Counted from the first letter of the stretch, positions 1 through 12,276 are shown. The stretch: 64,000 nucleotides of DNA from Ophioderma brevispina (GCA_023653785.1 JAMKCH010084978.1:39845-103844), one strand, 5' to 3'. Program-made: numbers and translations. Notes: generated by a model from the letters alone, not told the origin.

Positions 1-1588
1 CTTTGCATATAGAGCTGTCCTAGATGATCAAACAACATCGGAATGCATAAGCGTATAACATCGGCGTACCTGGGAAATGGGAGCTGTGTTGACCAGATTA
101 GCTTAAAACGGGGGCTGATTACACACGCGACAGCAAGTACATAGGAAGACATCAGAAAGGGGGTGTGGGAAAGACTTGCATTCACCAATGGAATCCAGTT
201 GATTGTAAACACTTTAAAACTGTTTTTACTGCCAGTGTATTCATCAAAGTCGTAAGAGTGACGGGTTTTTTTGGACCGTTACAGTCTGCTCCATAATTTG
301 CTTCTGTAAATGCTCGTTTCGGATAACAAAGTTTGACGCGGCATGTAAACGTAAAATGCTTGTATGCATGCCTCTTCTGAAAATGCCCTGTTTAAAGTGC
401 CCTGGCATTAAAACGGACAGCTTCTTCAGCCGCAAATGGTCAGTTGGCCTAGTTCGGATATCGGCAAGGTAAACAAGTTTCAACTCCCTCTGATTACTCT
501 GGTGACAAGGAAAACGCACGGCACTTCCTAAAGATACCACAACTTGTCGCGCAAAGGTGGGTTCTGTTTGCATTGAAAAGCAGGGCCAGTGCTTGCCCTG
601 GATTTACAGTAATTATGAATAGCCTCAGCCAAAAAAAACCGAGTGTACGCATTTAAAGAGCCAGTAGATGATTTGTAATGTTGATGTGGAGTGAGCTGAT
701 GCTCCCATGGTCAACGGCATTTAATTTTACAATGTAAATATTAGGAGCATACACTCTGCAGAAAAAAAGTTGACCGAACCAAATCATGTGCTCGCACCTT
801 ATGAACTTAAAATGACATGTAAGCTAGATGATACATAGCTGCCTTGGATTGTTTTTTTTTCTTTATCAATCGAATCATGGGAGACGGTTTGCACCAGTTT
901 TTCCAATGAGATCCATGTTATTCCATCATTTCTTTGAACTTTGGGCATTATTATTAAATTGTTTACTTAAATGAAAGGTGTGACCATTTTTGTCTTGGAC
1001 CCAGCAAGTATATTCATTCATGTTAAGAAATTATGATTTTGACTCCGAATTCTGTAATGATAACAAAATTAGCTTGTATATGAAAAGAAAATGAGTTACA
1101 AAATATCAGAGACTGGTGACAATGAATGGAGTCAACAGGTAGTTGATATCCAATTTCAATTGTTAAGAAAATGAAGTAATTTTTGTTGTCAAAAAAGGTG
1201 TGGGAAAGAGTATGGCCTCGGCATGTTACTTTTTCTTTCAAAACAGATTTAAAAAAATAGTTAATTGCAGAACTACTTGGGGTGGGTGGGGGATCAAGAG
1301 CAATGTCCGAAGTGGATTTAAACCAATCCTATATTGGACTGCAATGCCTCTATACTTTACTGTGCTATAGCCTTTTCAGTATTGAGGGATAAAATTTGCT
1401 TGAGGCTGGTCTAAAATGGAGTCTATCTTTAGACTCAGGTTTATGGTCAGGCCTTATTGACTGCACCTTTTTTCTTTCAACATACTCTGAAAGTGTGATG
1501 TAATTATGTGAGGAATTTCCTCACCTGTTATATCACACTTACTTTGTAGGTAGAAAATAAAGGTCTATTCATGAAGGACTAAGTTCTT
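1..1588. other. No supported gene; AT-rich non-coding stretch
   Basis: I see no supported gene. The minus strand is open over 244-573 (109 codons), but the frame has no convincing splice borders or recognised domain. A second minus frame near 235-385 follows an acceptor-like TTTTCAG and contains a short cysteine pattern (CRVKLC). It is too short to call. The rest is AT-rich with T and A runs. Confidence 0.5.
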
Positions 1589-1790
1589 TGAGTTCCAAGA
1601 ACTTTTAATTAAAAGACTTTTCAAATCATGTCAGAAATTCCTCAAAATTCTACAGGAAACAAATTATTTTTTAACCCCTGACCCTAAACCAAAGAGTTCC
1701 AAGAACTTTTAAATTACTCACTTTAAAATACCTTTCGAGATCATGTCAGAAATTCCTCAAAATTCTACAGGAAACAAATTATTTTTTAAT
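1589..1790. repeat. Two-copy local direct duplication
   Basis: The words GAGTTCCAAGAACTTTTAA and ATGTCAGAAATTCCTCAAAA each occur twice, offset by 105 and 116 bases. The second unit therefore carries a small internal length difference. Unit 1 covers about 1589-1672 and unit 2 about 1694-1790. The shared 3' part is nearly identical, which suggests a recent tandem duplication. No coding meaning is visible. Confidence 0.85.
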
Positions 1791-2963
1791 TATGGCCTTA
1801 CACTAAATAAATATTCTAAGGCCAAAAATAAAGTATTTGTTACATGTAGAACTTTGAAAGGGGGGTGGGGGGGGGGTACATTTGGAACTCTTGCCAGAAT
1901 GGGCTCTATTGGGTCAGATAACCTCATCAGGATGCAAATTCAAATTTTGATGAAATTTCCATAGTGCATTATGGGATTACTATAACACCACCTGTGTAGG
2001 ATCTCGGTCCACTCCATATTTTGTTACACATTGGTAGCCACAGGGAATAATCCAAGGCAGCTATCGTATTCTGAAGTCTTTGATATCAAGTCACTGCAGG
2101 GATATTGTGCATAATGTATTTAAATTCTTATTCATGGTGATGAAATTCTTGTCATATCTGTGCAGGGTTCAATATTGTTAAATATAATATTTGAGTGTGA
2201 GCTTTTTATACTATGAGAATTCCAAGCGAACTTTTTTTTTTGGGGGGGCTGCTTTTTTTTTGTTGATACCAAGATAAGCACAAGGAAGAAAACAATGCTA
2301 ACAGTAACAGGGTTTAATTTTATATGAATTTTGTTTCAAATAAAAGTCAAAGCACTTTACACATTTTATAACAAAGCCAGTGCCCCCTTGTATAGTTTTG
2401 TTCAGAAGTGTTTCTCATAAAGAAGCTCATGCACCAGTCATTTAAAAGGTTTTGTACTTAATAACGCTGTGAAGTGCAGTTATGAAGCAAACACAGCACT
2501 CGAACGGTTTTGTACTTAATAAAATTGCTTTGCAAAAGTCGTAAGTCATGACCCTTGACAAATTCTTTTTGGGGAGGAAAAATTACCTCCTGTTAAGCCA
2601 GAATGAAACAATGCTCTCGTACTTGGTGGTGAAAGTTCAGTTGTGTTTTTGTCCACCATTTAAGTATTGAACTCTGTATATATAATGAGAATGCGTTTCC
2701 TCTCAGTGATCATATACTGTATCATACTTGTATTATAAACCTGTGTATACCTCCGTGTAGTTAAAACTTTTCAGACTTTTCAAGTAAAGCACTTTTCGGA
2801 AAGGGAAAGTGAAACAGGTGACAGACTACACGTAAGACATATAGCAGAGGTCATCATTGTACTGATTTCATACTCGAACTTGACCGGGAGCATAAAGTGG
2901 CTTCATCGCTGCGTTCTGTTCTGTTTGACCAATATGATATCACTTTGTGCTTCGTCCCTTAAG

Positions 2964-3012
2964 GAGTACAAACTAGAGGGAATACTTTGTGAAGGATGGC
3001 AGGGGAATACAG
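2964..3012 (+). CDS. Weak candidate internal exon, plus strand
   Basis: A 49-bp segment lies between a pyrimidine-rich acceptor (ending CCCTTAAG) and a consensus donor (ACAG|GTATGT). Only one of the three frames is open, reading EYKLEGILCEGWQGNT with one base over. No partner exon could be linked to it on this strand, and a segment this short arises easily by chance. Flanking sequence from 1791 to 4640 otherwise shows only AT-rich DNA, T and G runs, and an 18-bp repeat near 2447 and 2504. Confidence 0.18.
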
Positions 3013-4641
3013 GTATGTAATTGAGGTTTAAGCAACTCGGAAACACAGTGGCTAATCATTATTACAGAAACCGTATTTTGAAGGCTTTTACTCCATAATG
3101 CATCAATTTTGTTTTCATAAATGAACATAACTGCGACTGAAGTTTGGATGTAATGATTGTGGTTAATATTTATCAGCCTGTAATATGACTGATGTATAAT
3201 AATAAAATAATACTTTATTCCTGTGAAATAAATGCCCCGGCGCGTGGATTTTTAAAAAAAAGCGGAGTGTTTATTTAATATAGGTCACTTGTTCTGATAT
3301 ATTTCCATTGCAAACCATAGCCAGCACTGCCTGGATACCCCGGTGCTCCTGCACCATGAGGATCCAATGTTTGAACAAGCTCAGCAACATTAGCAATGGC
3401 TGCATCCATAGTTGTACAAAAAGAGCAGATCTCTGCTCGCTAAAATGGTCCGTTTAACACGGTACATGGAGGCAAGTGGAATTTCACGAAAATGTTCACT
3501 TGTCAAGATATCTACACTTTAATTTGACATGTACTGGGTGAGTTGTGCACATAATAGCCAGTTACAGGCCATCAAATCTACCACTAATTATCAGTGTATA
3601 CACTTGGATGTATACCATTTAAAAAAAATAGGAACATTTGGCAACAAAAAATTGAGGGGACATTTAATTATTAGAGTTAAATGGACCACCTTTCAGTTCA
3701 CAAATTGTGAAAGTAAGGCAATGTGCCGAAATGCTACCAAAGTGTTTATGTGGAGAGCAATAACTACCGGAGAAGCCAGAAAGTTGTATGAAATTAGCAT
3801 ATGTTTGTACTTAAAATATGTCAGGCGAAAAAAATGGAAGTGATAATTTTATAATATCACAGTGCTTTTATTATTAATAGTGCATTTAAAAAAAAGTGAA
3901 ATTGGTTGTTAAAAAGGTTTGCTGTTTTTTAAATGGTATTTAGAAATAACTGTCTTATTAAGAAATAACAAGTCGTCTTCTACACTTCCCCAATACCTTC
4001 AATGGTAGTTTTTGTGTATTGGTTTGTTTGTTTGTTTGTTCTTTTCTTTAATTTTTAGAATGACTCCTTCCCACTTTCTTTGGAACACATAAATGGCATA
4101 TTTTGCCCTTTTGTTTTGCCATTCATAAGAAGAAACTCGGCTGTGCTCACCCATGATGATTGCATAAAAGAAACAAAAAACCCTTAACTTTGGTCAAAAT
4201 TATATTAAACTTTGTCATTTTATATCTAAATCAAGAAAATTTGGTTGAATCCTTCATTAGAAGGATTGATTAATGAATAGGTTTGTGGGGGCACCTGTTG
4301 ATGCTTGGCCAATGGATAAAATACGTAAAAATTAAAAAAAGGGTGAGTGAGAGAGATAAAATTAAGAGAATATTTGGGTTTAAATTGATATCATGCTTTA
4401 TGAATTTGGCTTTAGAAATATTTTGCCCACTTCAAATGGGTTATTTGCAAAACTGGTGTACGGACAACATGCAGGTTTTGATGTCAGAGTGTCGCATAAA
4501 TAATATACTCTTTTAGCCTCTGTTCCTAGTCTTTGCTATTTTTATTAATTTCACAAAATTGTGGATTGGAATATACACTTCACACACAAAATAGCTGTTT
4601 TGCACAAGGCAAACGCTATTCGCTGGACTAGTCTGGCGAAT

Positions 4642-4940
4642 TACTGTTGTGAAATCTATTTACCGGACAAACTATGGATCTTAGTAATAATTTCCTTTAC
4701 TTAAAATAATGATTGAAACATATTTGAGGAAAGGCCATGGTTGGATTCGAACCTGTGATACCTGCATTATAAATCGATGCTCTTATCCACTACACTAGCG
4801 AGGGAGGATGTGGGTGGTGATTGATTTTAATCCTACATAAGCTTTACGGAATAAACCGATAATACTATTGTGATATGATAGATATACTATATAAATAGCG
4901 CCCGCATAAGTTTGTCCGGTAAATAGATTTCACAACAGTA
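4642..4940. mobile_element. Short element with perfect 32-bp terminal inverted repeats
   Basis: The arms at 4642-4673 and 4909-4940 are perfect inverted copies (TACTGTTGTGAAATC... at the outer ends). The words TATTCGCTGGAC and AGTC occur just outside both ends, which may be a remnant target duplication. No transposase frame is present, so it would be non-autonomous. A tRNA-like sequence lies inside on the minus strand. A MITE is the likeliest reading; the superfamily is not determined. Confidence 0.7.
4737..4808 (-). tRNA. tRNA-like sequence (probably pseudo or SINE head)
   Basis: On the minus strand there is a B box GGTTCGAATCC, a plausible A box (TAGTGTAGTGG) and an anticodon-arm-like hairpin (GCAT/ATGC). 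No matching acceptor stem could be built, so it is not a convincing functional tRNA. It lies inside the inverted-repeat element at 4642-4940, either as an inserted SINE head or as internal promoter material of the element. Confidence 0.35.
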
Positions 4941-5149
4941 TTCGCTGGACAGTCGGCAAATAGTCACTCTACTCTCCTTTGCACAAATAGGCTAAAAAGA
5001 GCATTCAAACAGATATTTTGGAGATAATCTAACATTAAAAAAAAAAGAGCAAACATTTAAACTTCTAATCACTGGCTGGTCAGACATGCCATACTCCAGT
5101 GCACCAAGCGTATGCAGTAGTAATTGAGCAACAATTTTGTGAATGCGTG

Positions 5150-5640
5150 CACACACACACATACTGACAACAGCTACATTGTGGGGGTATTTGTAGTTGT
5201 GCATTGTGGGGGTATTTGTAGTTGTGCATTGTGGGCGTAGAAAAAACATGTAGCGATGCATTGTGGGAGTGTGACTATTAGTATAGTATGCATTATTAAT
5301 GCATTATGGGAGTATGGGTCATTGCAATAGTGTGTATGTCTCGGGGGGGGGGGTAGGTGCACTTACACACAACACACATAACCAACGCAATCATGCAGAG
5401 TATTTTTTGTTTCATATTTTTTTCCTCTCAGGATAGGTCCATTTTAGACTGTTTTAAAGCACTCATAGTGGGGGTACCCCCCTATGCAAAATATGCCCAC
5501 AATGTAACATATTGCAATAGGCCCACAATGTATGCCTGGAAAGTTCACACACACACACACACCCACACAGGCACTCCACCACATCAGACAGATAATACAT
5601 ATCAGTATCTGTATGTGTGATTAATATTGACTGACCTTAG
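5150..5640. repeat. CATTGTGGG minisatellite and (CA)n block
   Basis: From about 5171 a 28-bp unit (GTGCATTGTGGGGGTATTTG...) repeats with decay. GCATTGTGGG or GCATTATGGG words continue to about 5311. An inverted echo (CCCACAATGT) appears at 5498-5530, giving the block a loose inverted-repeat shape. A (CA)n run lies at 5545-5565. A G run sits at 5343-5353. Several words match the ZNF143/THAP11-type core TCCCANNATGC. Confidence 0.75.
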
Positions 5641-5875
5641 GGCATACATTAAAAAGGTACTCACTAGGAATTACATGGACTGTTGGTAAATAAAAGCAAC
5701 AGTTACTGTGCTGCTTGAAACAATATTTTTTTTGTGACGCTAACCTTTAAAAAAAAATGTATCATTTTGCTTGGCGAGTTGTATGACTGAGTGCCAGATA
5801 ACTTTGCATGTTGAGCAGTGTTACATACTAATGCACAGCATTTATTGTCAACCAGAAGCATGTTCTGTCCATTAA

Positions 5876-6653
5876 CACTTAAGTGCCTAAGGGGTGGGAG
5901 GTGGGGGTTCTATAGTACCCAAGATTTGTTTTTCGTCAATTTCTTGTGAAAATATTTTCAAATTCTAATTTTTTGTAATTGTGTAACTTATTGATGCGCT
6001 TCTTTCCATAAAAAAATGTCTTGCCCGTTAATGAGATAATTAGCTTGGGTCCCTAGGAACCCCCCTTAGGCACCAACGGGAGTGTGATTTTAAAAATAAA
6101 AATTAGCAAACCCTGTTGCCAGAATATTTTTCTGCTTAGGTATTTCATTTGCCTGAAACAAATTAATTACATAATCAGAAAAAATCATTAATTAACATAA
6201 CCCTTTATGTGCTGAAAAGAAGCGATTCCATCATCGAGCGACTGCGCGCCATTGCTGTACAACCTCTGTCAAATGACAGCCCCACAAAAAATACAAGAAT
6301 GTACAAAATGGTAATATTTGTGTTAAATATATGTAAATTGTCCTTCTAGAGCAGATATAACCATCAAAATGATTTGCAATGTGTATGCTGTGGAAGCAGG
6401 GTCGCGGAAACATCCTGTTACTTTTTGAGCGATTTTGAGCATTTCGAAAACAATGATCTGCCCCTATTTCTAGACGATAAACCAGAACTCATTTATATTG
6501 CACCTTTGGCATTGTCTTATGCCTCCTCAAAGGTGGTATGGTTTCAATTTGAAAATTCTACAAAACATTGGGTTTCCTTGGGGGGGGGGTTCCACGGAGA
6601 CCCCCCCCCCCTTATGCACCAACGTGAGTGAAAACACCTTAGGCACTTAAGTG
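5876..6653. mobile_element. 778-bp TTAA-flanked non-autonomous DNA transposon (copy A)
   Basis: Ends are CACTTAAGTGCCTAAGG and its inverted copy, each flanked by TTAA (5872-5875 and 6654-6657). A TTAA target duplication is known for piggyBac and Kolobok elements. Each end also has a subterminal G-rich module with a mirrored partner (about 5885-5930 with 6050-6075; about 6570-6625). The same architecture bounds the 3.24-kb element at 36940-40179, so both belong to one family. No transposase is visible here. Confidence 0.8.
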
Positions 6654-6851
6654 TTAATTAATTACAGTGATAGCATTGACTAGATCAAATTTTTTAAACT
6701 GTATCTGTTGTACACTCTTGTCTCGGGATTCTGATAGCGTACTGATTGTATTTCCATTCAAATCATTTGTGAATTCATCGAGAGAGAAACGTAACAGATT
6801 TGCAGTTCCCACCCCTAGCCCGTGCTTATTTACATAACCCACCAGTGCAAT
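6654..6851 (-). CDS. Candidate terminal coding exon of an unrecognised minus-strand gene
   Basis: An acceptor (CTAATCAACAG) at 6852-6854 opens a frame of 65 codons ending in TAA at 6654-6656. The peptide begins IALVGYVNKHGLGVG and contains FSLDEFTNDLNGN. Codons are strongly purine-first, as in real coding DNA. It starts in phase 0, which fits the upstream candidate at 7319-7442 ending in phase 0. The stop codon lies inside the TTAA target duplication of the 778-bp element. Because TTAA is duplicated on insertion, the stop probably predates it, and the element now supplies the downstream sequence. No domain is recognised. Confidence 0.45.
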   Translation of the reverse strand: MALVGYVNKHGLGVGTANLLRFSLDEFTNDLNGNTISTLSESRDKSVQQIQFKKFDLVNAITVIN

Positions 6852-7318
6852 CTGTTGATTAGATAGTGTTAATTTTCGGAGGGGGTGTGTTTTTTTCAGT
6901 AATTGAGTATAAGATGAATCTTGCTAATAATGAATAAATTGTCTACATGTGTTTACCCTTGGTGCCCACGCATTAATTTAAGTTACCATTGATACAACAC
7001 GTTCTTATTCATACAAAATTAGTGCCCACCATATAACATCAGCCAAGTGAACGTGAACACTCGCATCATGGCTGTGCCACAGTCAATATTGTATGGGGGG
7101 GGGGGTCCTTCTCTGATCTCAGTAGTGCCTGTCCATTTATTATTTTCACACTGGGGCAGATCTATGCTCAGAAATGGGAGTGGACGAGCTGAAAACAAGC
7201 ACTTAAAGCGGGCACTGGCACATTTTTCACAATATGAAATTTCTTCAATTTACTCTCAAATGATAGTCTAGGCCATTGGAAGAACAGAGATACATTTTAC
7301 ACATAAAAAATAACATAC

Positions 7319-7442
7319 CCCAAAACAGATAGGGACATTGATATGAGGATAAAGACATCCAGGTAATTGTAGGCCAACTTTTAAGTTTTCCATAACTTTA
7401 ATCAACATTTGTGTATTACATGAATATTTTTGACTCGTACTA
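7319..7442 (-). CDS. Candidate internal coding exon, minus strand
   Basis: The borders are an acceptor TGTGTCTCAG and a good donor GGG|GTATGT. The open frame is one base plus 41 codons, including VMENLKVGLQLPGC and PHINVPICFG. It ends in phase 0 and joins in frame to the candidate terminal exon at 6654-6851. It does not join in phase to the candidate at 8533-8637, so an exon is missing between them or one call is wrong. The protein is not recognised. Confidence 0.4.
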
Positions 7443-8532
7443 CTGAGACACAAACCCCAAGGTTATATACTGAATCACCCCTTGTGCGAGCGTGGGAAAC
7501 TCCGTGTTCTTGTGTTAACGCCATTTTCGTCGTCTGCTGAATTTAACGTCGCCGGCGACGCTAATTATAAAATCGTTCTGTTTACCCATAAGGAAGCTGA
7601 TTTGTCTTAATAAATCCTTTCGGGTGAGGGCTTTTGTATATAAAAGCCTTACAACCATGCAAAAATATCGATTTTTGAAAATGCTGTGAGGGCGCACTAT
7701 TTTTCAAATGTGCCAGTGTCTCTTTAAAGAACAGAGCATCCCCATTTTTGTGTGTTCCATGTGCATTTTGGGGATAAAGCACCTTGAGACTTATATCGCC
7801 CCATCATCCCCTGGCTTTTTTGTTACACCACTTTTCTAGCAAGCAAACAAGCTGCATGAAGGAAGTTTGCTAGATTTAAGATTTTTTGAGTCAAAGTTAA
7901 CTTTAAAATAAATATTTGTAAGTTATTTCCACTCTTGTAGAAATTTAATGTGGGGCTTATCCTTCTGGACGAATAAAACCCCTAAAACACCCGATCCTTT
8001 CGAGACCGGTAGTGCTTGCCTTAGACACCTGTTGGGGCTTGGCCCTAGAACCCCAGCGTGTATTAACTTTTTTTAAAATTTGAAGTGCCCCTTGTTTCAA
8101 ACTAATTAATTACACCTGAATTGATACATTGATGAAAATGTAATTCAAGTGTCTAGAAACATTCGGTTTCTGTTTCTATTCGTTCATACCCGACTGCCAA
8201 ACATGTTGAATACATTGTATACTATTTGCCACTGCCACTACTTAACTTTTTCCTTGTGTTAATTGTCTGTTCTCGGTGTGTCTACCTCAGTGTACCTATA
8301 GTAATGTGAATGAAGTGTTATTGATTATTCAGTGTTTCCGTTTCATTTTCATAGTGTAGTATGACTTTTCATATATGTGTAAAAAAGTAAGTGAACTCTA
8401 ATTTGGTCATGATAGTGGCCTAAAATGTGAAATCAAGCAATTTTGACCTAATCATGTTATCATATTCACAAATTTCATCATTCCCAATTTTGACCCCCCC
8501 CACACACACACATGCATATGCACTGGACATAC
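7443..8532. other. Non-coding; possible decayed repeat with CpG core
   Basis: Two overlapping minus-strand frames (7515-7697 and 7582-7782) have no splice borders. The stretch 7530-7560 is CpG-rich within AT-rich DNA and contains a short GTCGCCGGCGAC palindrome, which suggests a decayed mobile element. A CA-rich run lies at 8500-8514. Nothing else is supported. Confidence 0.45.
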
Positions 8533-8637
8533 CTTCTGCCATATAAGCCTTACACCATTCTTGTCTCCAGCGATTTTGTGCCCATATGTGTGTTTGTATG
8601 ATGACGTCATCGCATGATTTGGGATTTAGTGCATTTT
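8533..8637 (-). CDS. Candidate internal coding exon, minus strand
   Basis: A strong donor (GCAGAAG|GTATGT) closes an open frame that includes CDDVIIQTHIWAQNRWR and EWCKAYMAE. The acceptor is uncertain: CTAG at 8638-8639 or CTGAG at 8648-8649 both keep the frame. It ends in phase 1. A TGACGTCA palindrome lies inside. Context: it is co-oriented with the candidates at 7319, 10496, 12015 and 13847, and may belong to the same gene. Confidence 0.35.
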
Positions 8638-9576
8638 CTAGCCTCGGCTCAGTGAGATTTGGGTATGTTAGGGTTAATCTTACAATTCTACAAATCATGT
8701 TACATACTCTTTTGTATCCAAACTTGTTGATTAATGGAAATGTATTCCATTTAAAAAGTACCATAGAGATTATTTACTTGATCATGTTTTAAATAAGGTA
8801 TTTTAAAAAATCTGTGTGGTGATTGTTTTTCCAATTTACACTAAATTTGGTCAAATGTTCAGATGCTGCAACATACTCTATGAATTTAACAAAACCATTT
8901 AAAAGAAGTTAAATAACAAATTTGCAGTTTAACATGTTAAATCTCTAGATTTATTGCATAAACAGCTATGGTCTGTTCATTATAAGCTGAAACTTAACCG
9001 AGGAGAAAATACATCGAATTAAAGTTGCAAGAGTAAGGTCTTTATGCCATCTAATGGTCAAATACAGTATAGCAGCTTGCTACATGTTTGGATGTAAGAG
9101 CCGACATCACCTCTGATGGTGTGAATAGAATACGAAATGGCATATGAAAGAGGCGGTATATCATGCTAAAATGAAACGCACTATAGAAGCGGTGTGCAGT
9201 AGTAACTCTATCTTCTCAGGAAGCCCGCGTGAACGCAACTCGGTGCTTATTATTCGCTGACAGAGGGGGAGGAAATTTCCAATGAATACGGCTCAGGATA
9301 TGTTTGTAGGGCAAGGGGATTTACTGCTTCCTTCAAAGGCTTAGCTACCGACACCATTATGTAATTGATTCGGAATAGTTGGGCATGGCCAAAGTGTTGG
9401 AATGAGGTTGAATCCACCCTCCTCGGTGTTTCTCCCAACCCTATTTGTCCCTCCATTTTTGATATGAGGGAGAGCCATCTCTGCTTAGCCGTGGCTAACT
9501 AGGTTTGTTTAGTGACCTCGTAAGGCTTGCGTGCAGCGGTACGGAACTGGAGAAAACACGTTGCGAGACAGGTGTT

Positions 9577-9660
9577 ATGGAAAACCTGAACGGGTTGTTA
9601 GGGGAAATTTATAATAGGCTTATTCGGCTGCATGAGGATTTTGTATTTCCATATGTGAAG
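9577..9660 (+). CDS. Candidate first coding exon, plus strand
   Basis: An ATG (GGTGTTATGG) opens 28 codons, MENLNGLLGEIYNRLIR then LHEDFVFPYVK, up to a weak donor AAG|GTTGTA. The frame is also open upstream from 9505, so the start is uncertain. Codons are purine-first (16 of 28). It is on the opposite strand to the other candidates here and no downstream partner was found. It could be a chance frame. Confidence 0.2.
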
Positions 9661-10495
9661 GTTGTAACTTTGATTTATCATTTGAAATGTAGAAATGATT
9701 TTAAAGACCTCTCAATAATTTGCCTGTAGTTAAATCAATAAATAGTTTGAAATTTTACCTTTAATAGTACAAATTCCTCAAGGAAGTTACTCTGGGGTTT
9801 CACTGTTTTGTTTATTTAATCTGTATTAATATTACATGTGATGTTCTGTTTTTACAAATTATGAAAAATGACTTTGTGAAAAGCGCAACAATTTAAAGTA
9901 CAAATTACAAAATAAGCTGTACTTGAATTCTTCAGCACCTGCCGGGTGTATAAATGAAATTAAATTTCCATATTGAAAAGGAATATGCAACCCACTAGCC
10001 TATATATCAATCAATTTCAGAAAACCAGATTTTAACCAGTGAAACCACGGTTAACCTTTCACATTCTCATAAAATATGTGCATATTCAGGGGTCATCGAC
10101 TCCTATTTCAGCTATGAAAAATGACAGATGTACGTACATCATGAGTGTAGCGTAGGATAATTAGTGAAATGGGAGATAATTGATTGTGAATTTACAATTG
10201 GATAATATCACTTAATGATTTTGACAGCAAATTGGAGCAAAATGCATACATTTCCTCTTCAAAACAAACCAACCTGTCATTCATACCAGGAAATGGATTC
10301 AGAGGGAGGGAAGGTTGTTAGAGGAACAGCCATCTGTCAAAATACTTGAGAAGCATGACAGGGCAATGAGGGAGCTAGATCAGATCACCACCAGTTAAGT
10401 AGACCACAAAGGGAGAATCCAGGGCCGCAATATTTGCATTGCTAAGGCGAGGAATTCTCTTCCTAGTAGTTGACAATATTTCCACAGGCCAGGAC

Positions 10496-10616
10496 CTGGG
10501 ATTTTGAGGTGTATCATAAATATGACATTGTTGGATTTGGTGTTTCTAATTTCCACCAGTTTGTTTTGATCTGTATATAGCCCACTACTTCCGTCATAGT
10601 ACAATTGACAGAATAT
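10496..10616 (-). CDS. Candidate internal coding exon, minus strand
   Basis: An acceptor TTTTTGGTACAG opens 40 codons that include FCQLYYDGSSGLYTDQ and SNNVIFMIHLKIP, with high purine-first codon use (25 of 40). The proposed donor CCCAG|GTCCTG is poor. The frame stays open to about 10400, so the 3' border is uncertain. Phase does not match the donor of the 12015-12276 candidate, implying a missing exon near 11.2 kb or an error here. Not recognised. Confidence 0.35.
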
Positions 10617-12014
10617 CTGTACCAAAAATGGAGCCAAAATAATATAGCAAATTGAACACACCAAACACATAAATAAGAGAAAATTGTGTTTAGAATTATA
10701 CCAAGCTATACCTGCAAGGCTTGGCAATAATTATTAAGTAGGCCAGAAGAACTTTTAGTGGGTTAAATTGCACCTTGTCATTTTAAGTTTATGTCCTTTT
10801 GCCCGAATTAAAAAAAAGCAAGACCTCGTAGGTGTCAGCACAAGAAAGATAACATAAAATAATTGCAAGTAAAACACAAGGGTTAATCCATCTTGAGGGA
10901 GTCATTTTGATGCACATTTGCCATATTAAGTATGTTCGGCATTTACGTTACACAGATAAACAACTTCCATTCATGTTTCAGACCTTGTTGACTCTCCATG
11001 AAGGCATCACCATTGGGTCATAATCTCTAACTGTCTTTGCATTCCACTTGTCATAAACTGTTTGTAGTGAGGACATGGCAAGTTGCGGAAGAGGGCTTTA
11101 GACGTGTACGTGGGCAACTGCCCTTGATTTGCTTGAATGCATATTTTGAGGCTTTAACCGTTTCCTAATCACTGTTGTGAGTTTTAGCAAGGGACAAAGG
11201 CATGATGTAGGAGAGTATGTTCTGGCATTGGAATGCACTTGCACTGCTGTGGTGGAACCTTCAGACACAAATATATGCGTCCTTATTTTGTTTGCATATT
11301 TGTTATGTCCAGTCCATGGGTAGTTTCCCTAGGGCCACGTGGTGCATAACAAAACCAAAGGTACGGTTGCTTATTTTGTCATCAGCTAAATTTTTAAATT
11401 TCATTTAAGTTAAAGAAATGCAAATTTGTGGCCGTGTTTTGGACGAAGTCAAATATGAAGAAAGAGAAAAAATGCTGTAGTGTCAACAGCTTGCCATGGC
11501 ACGATATCCAAGGACTACTCTGTGTATGTATTTTGCTTACATTAACCCATGTAAACCTTCACTTAGGCCAATTGGAAGACAAGTAGTTTCAACTTCTTGT
11601 GTGTGTTTGAGCATTTTGAGTTCATGCCCCGTGTAACTATGCACCCTGTTAGGGCTATTATTCGAATCCAATAACAGGGGAAGTTGATGACTGTCATTTA
11701 GCTCATTTTAAGTTGGGAAATGGAACACAACAGTGTCATTTTTGTTGGTATTTGTTGTTTATTTGTGTCATTACCTTGATGTGTACAGAGATACAAAGAT
11801 ATGAATATCCTTCCCTTTTCACTTGACTTGGCACAGAGTTACTTATATGAAAATAGGAGCTTTTTCTTGCCCAAAATTTGGCGATCAGCCCTCTCGTCTT
11901 GGTATTTTTTTTTTTTATATGAATCGGATCAAAGTGGTTAACATCTTGTTTTCATCTGAACTCAAATGGCATCGTAGAAGATACTATCAATATAATATTT
12001 TCAACTGTCCTCAC

Positions 12015-12276
12015 CCAGGATTTTGAAGGAGGAAAACCTTTCTGGGATTTTCTTGATCGGACACATTTCAAAGAAGGTCATCATCCACACTCGTCCTAAT
12101 ATAAAATTAGTTGTTAAAATGTCCAAAGGGCCGTGCATCGGCGAGTCGAGTGTTTGTCCCTGTTGACATTCCGCATAGAGTCTGCACATTTGCAGCCACT
12201 TGACTATATCATGTTTCGCGCAGCGGCCGTCGCGGTTAGGAGTCCAAATTGACGGGTTATTTAACACGGCTTTCCA
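12015..12276 (-). CDS. Strongest candidate coding exon, minus strand
   Basis: A 262-bp segment lies between a textbook acceptor (TTTTTCCCTTGCAG) and donor (CTGG|GTGAGG). It is fully open for 87 codons: it starts WKAVLNNPSIWTPNRDG, then has DIVKWLQMCRLYAECQQG, and ends near ERFSSFKIL. Its GC content is clearly above the flanks and codons are purine-first. Phase 0 at the start matches the phase-0 end of the upstream candidate 13847-13959. Five cysteines and several tryptophans suggest a folded globular part. The family is not recognised. Confidence 0.55.

Noticed and set aside
244..573. 109-codon minus frame and a neighbouring CRVKLC-containing frame, considered as a ZP or Ig domain exon
   Set aside because: Only a short cysteine pattern fits. 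The needed frames differ, and no second conserved block or donor was found.
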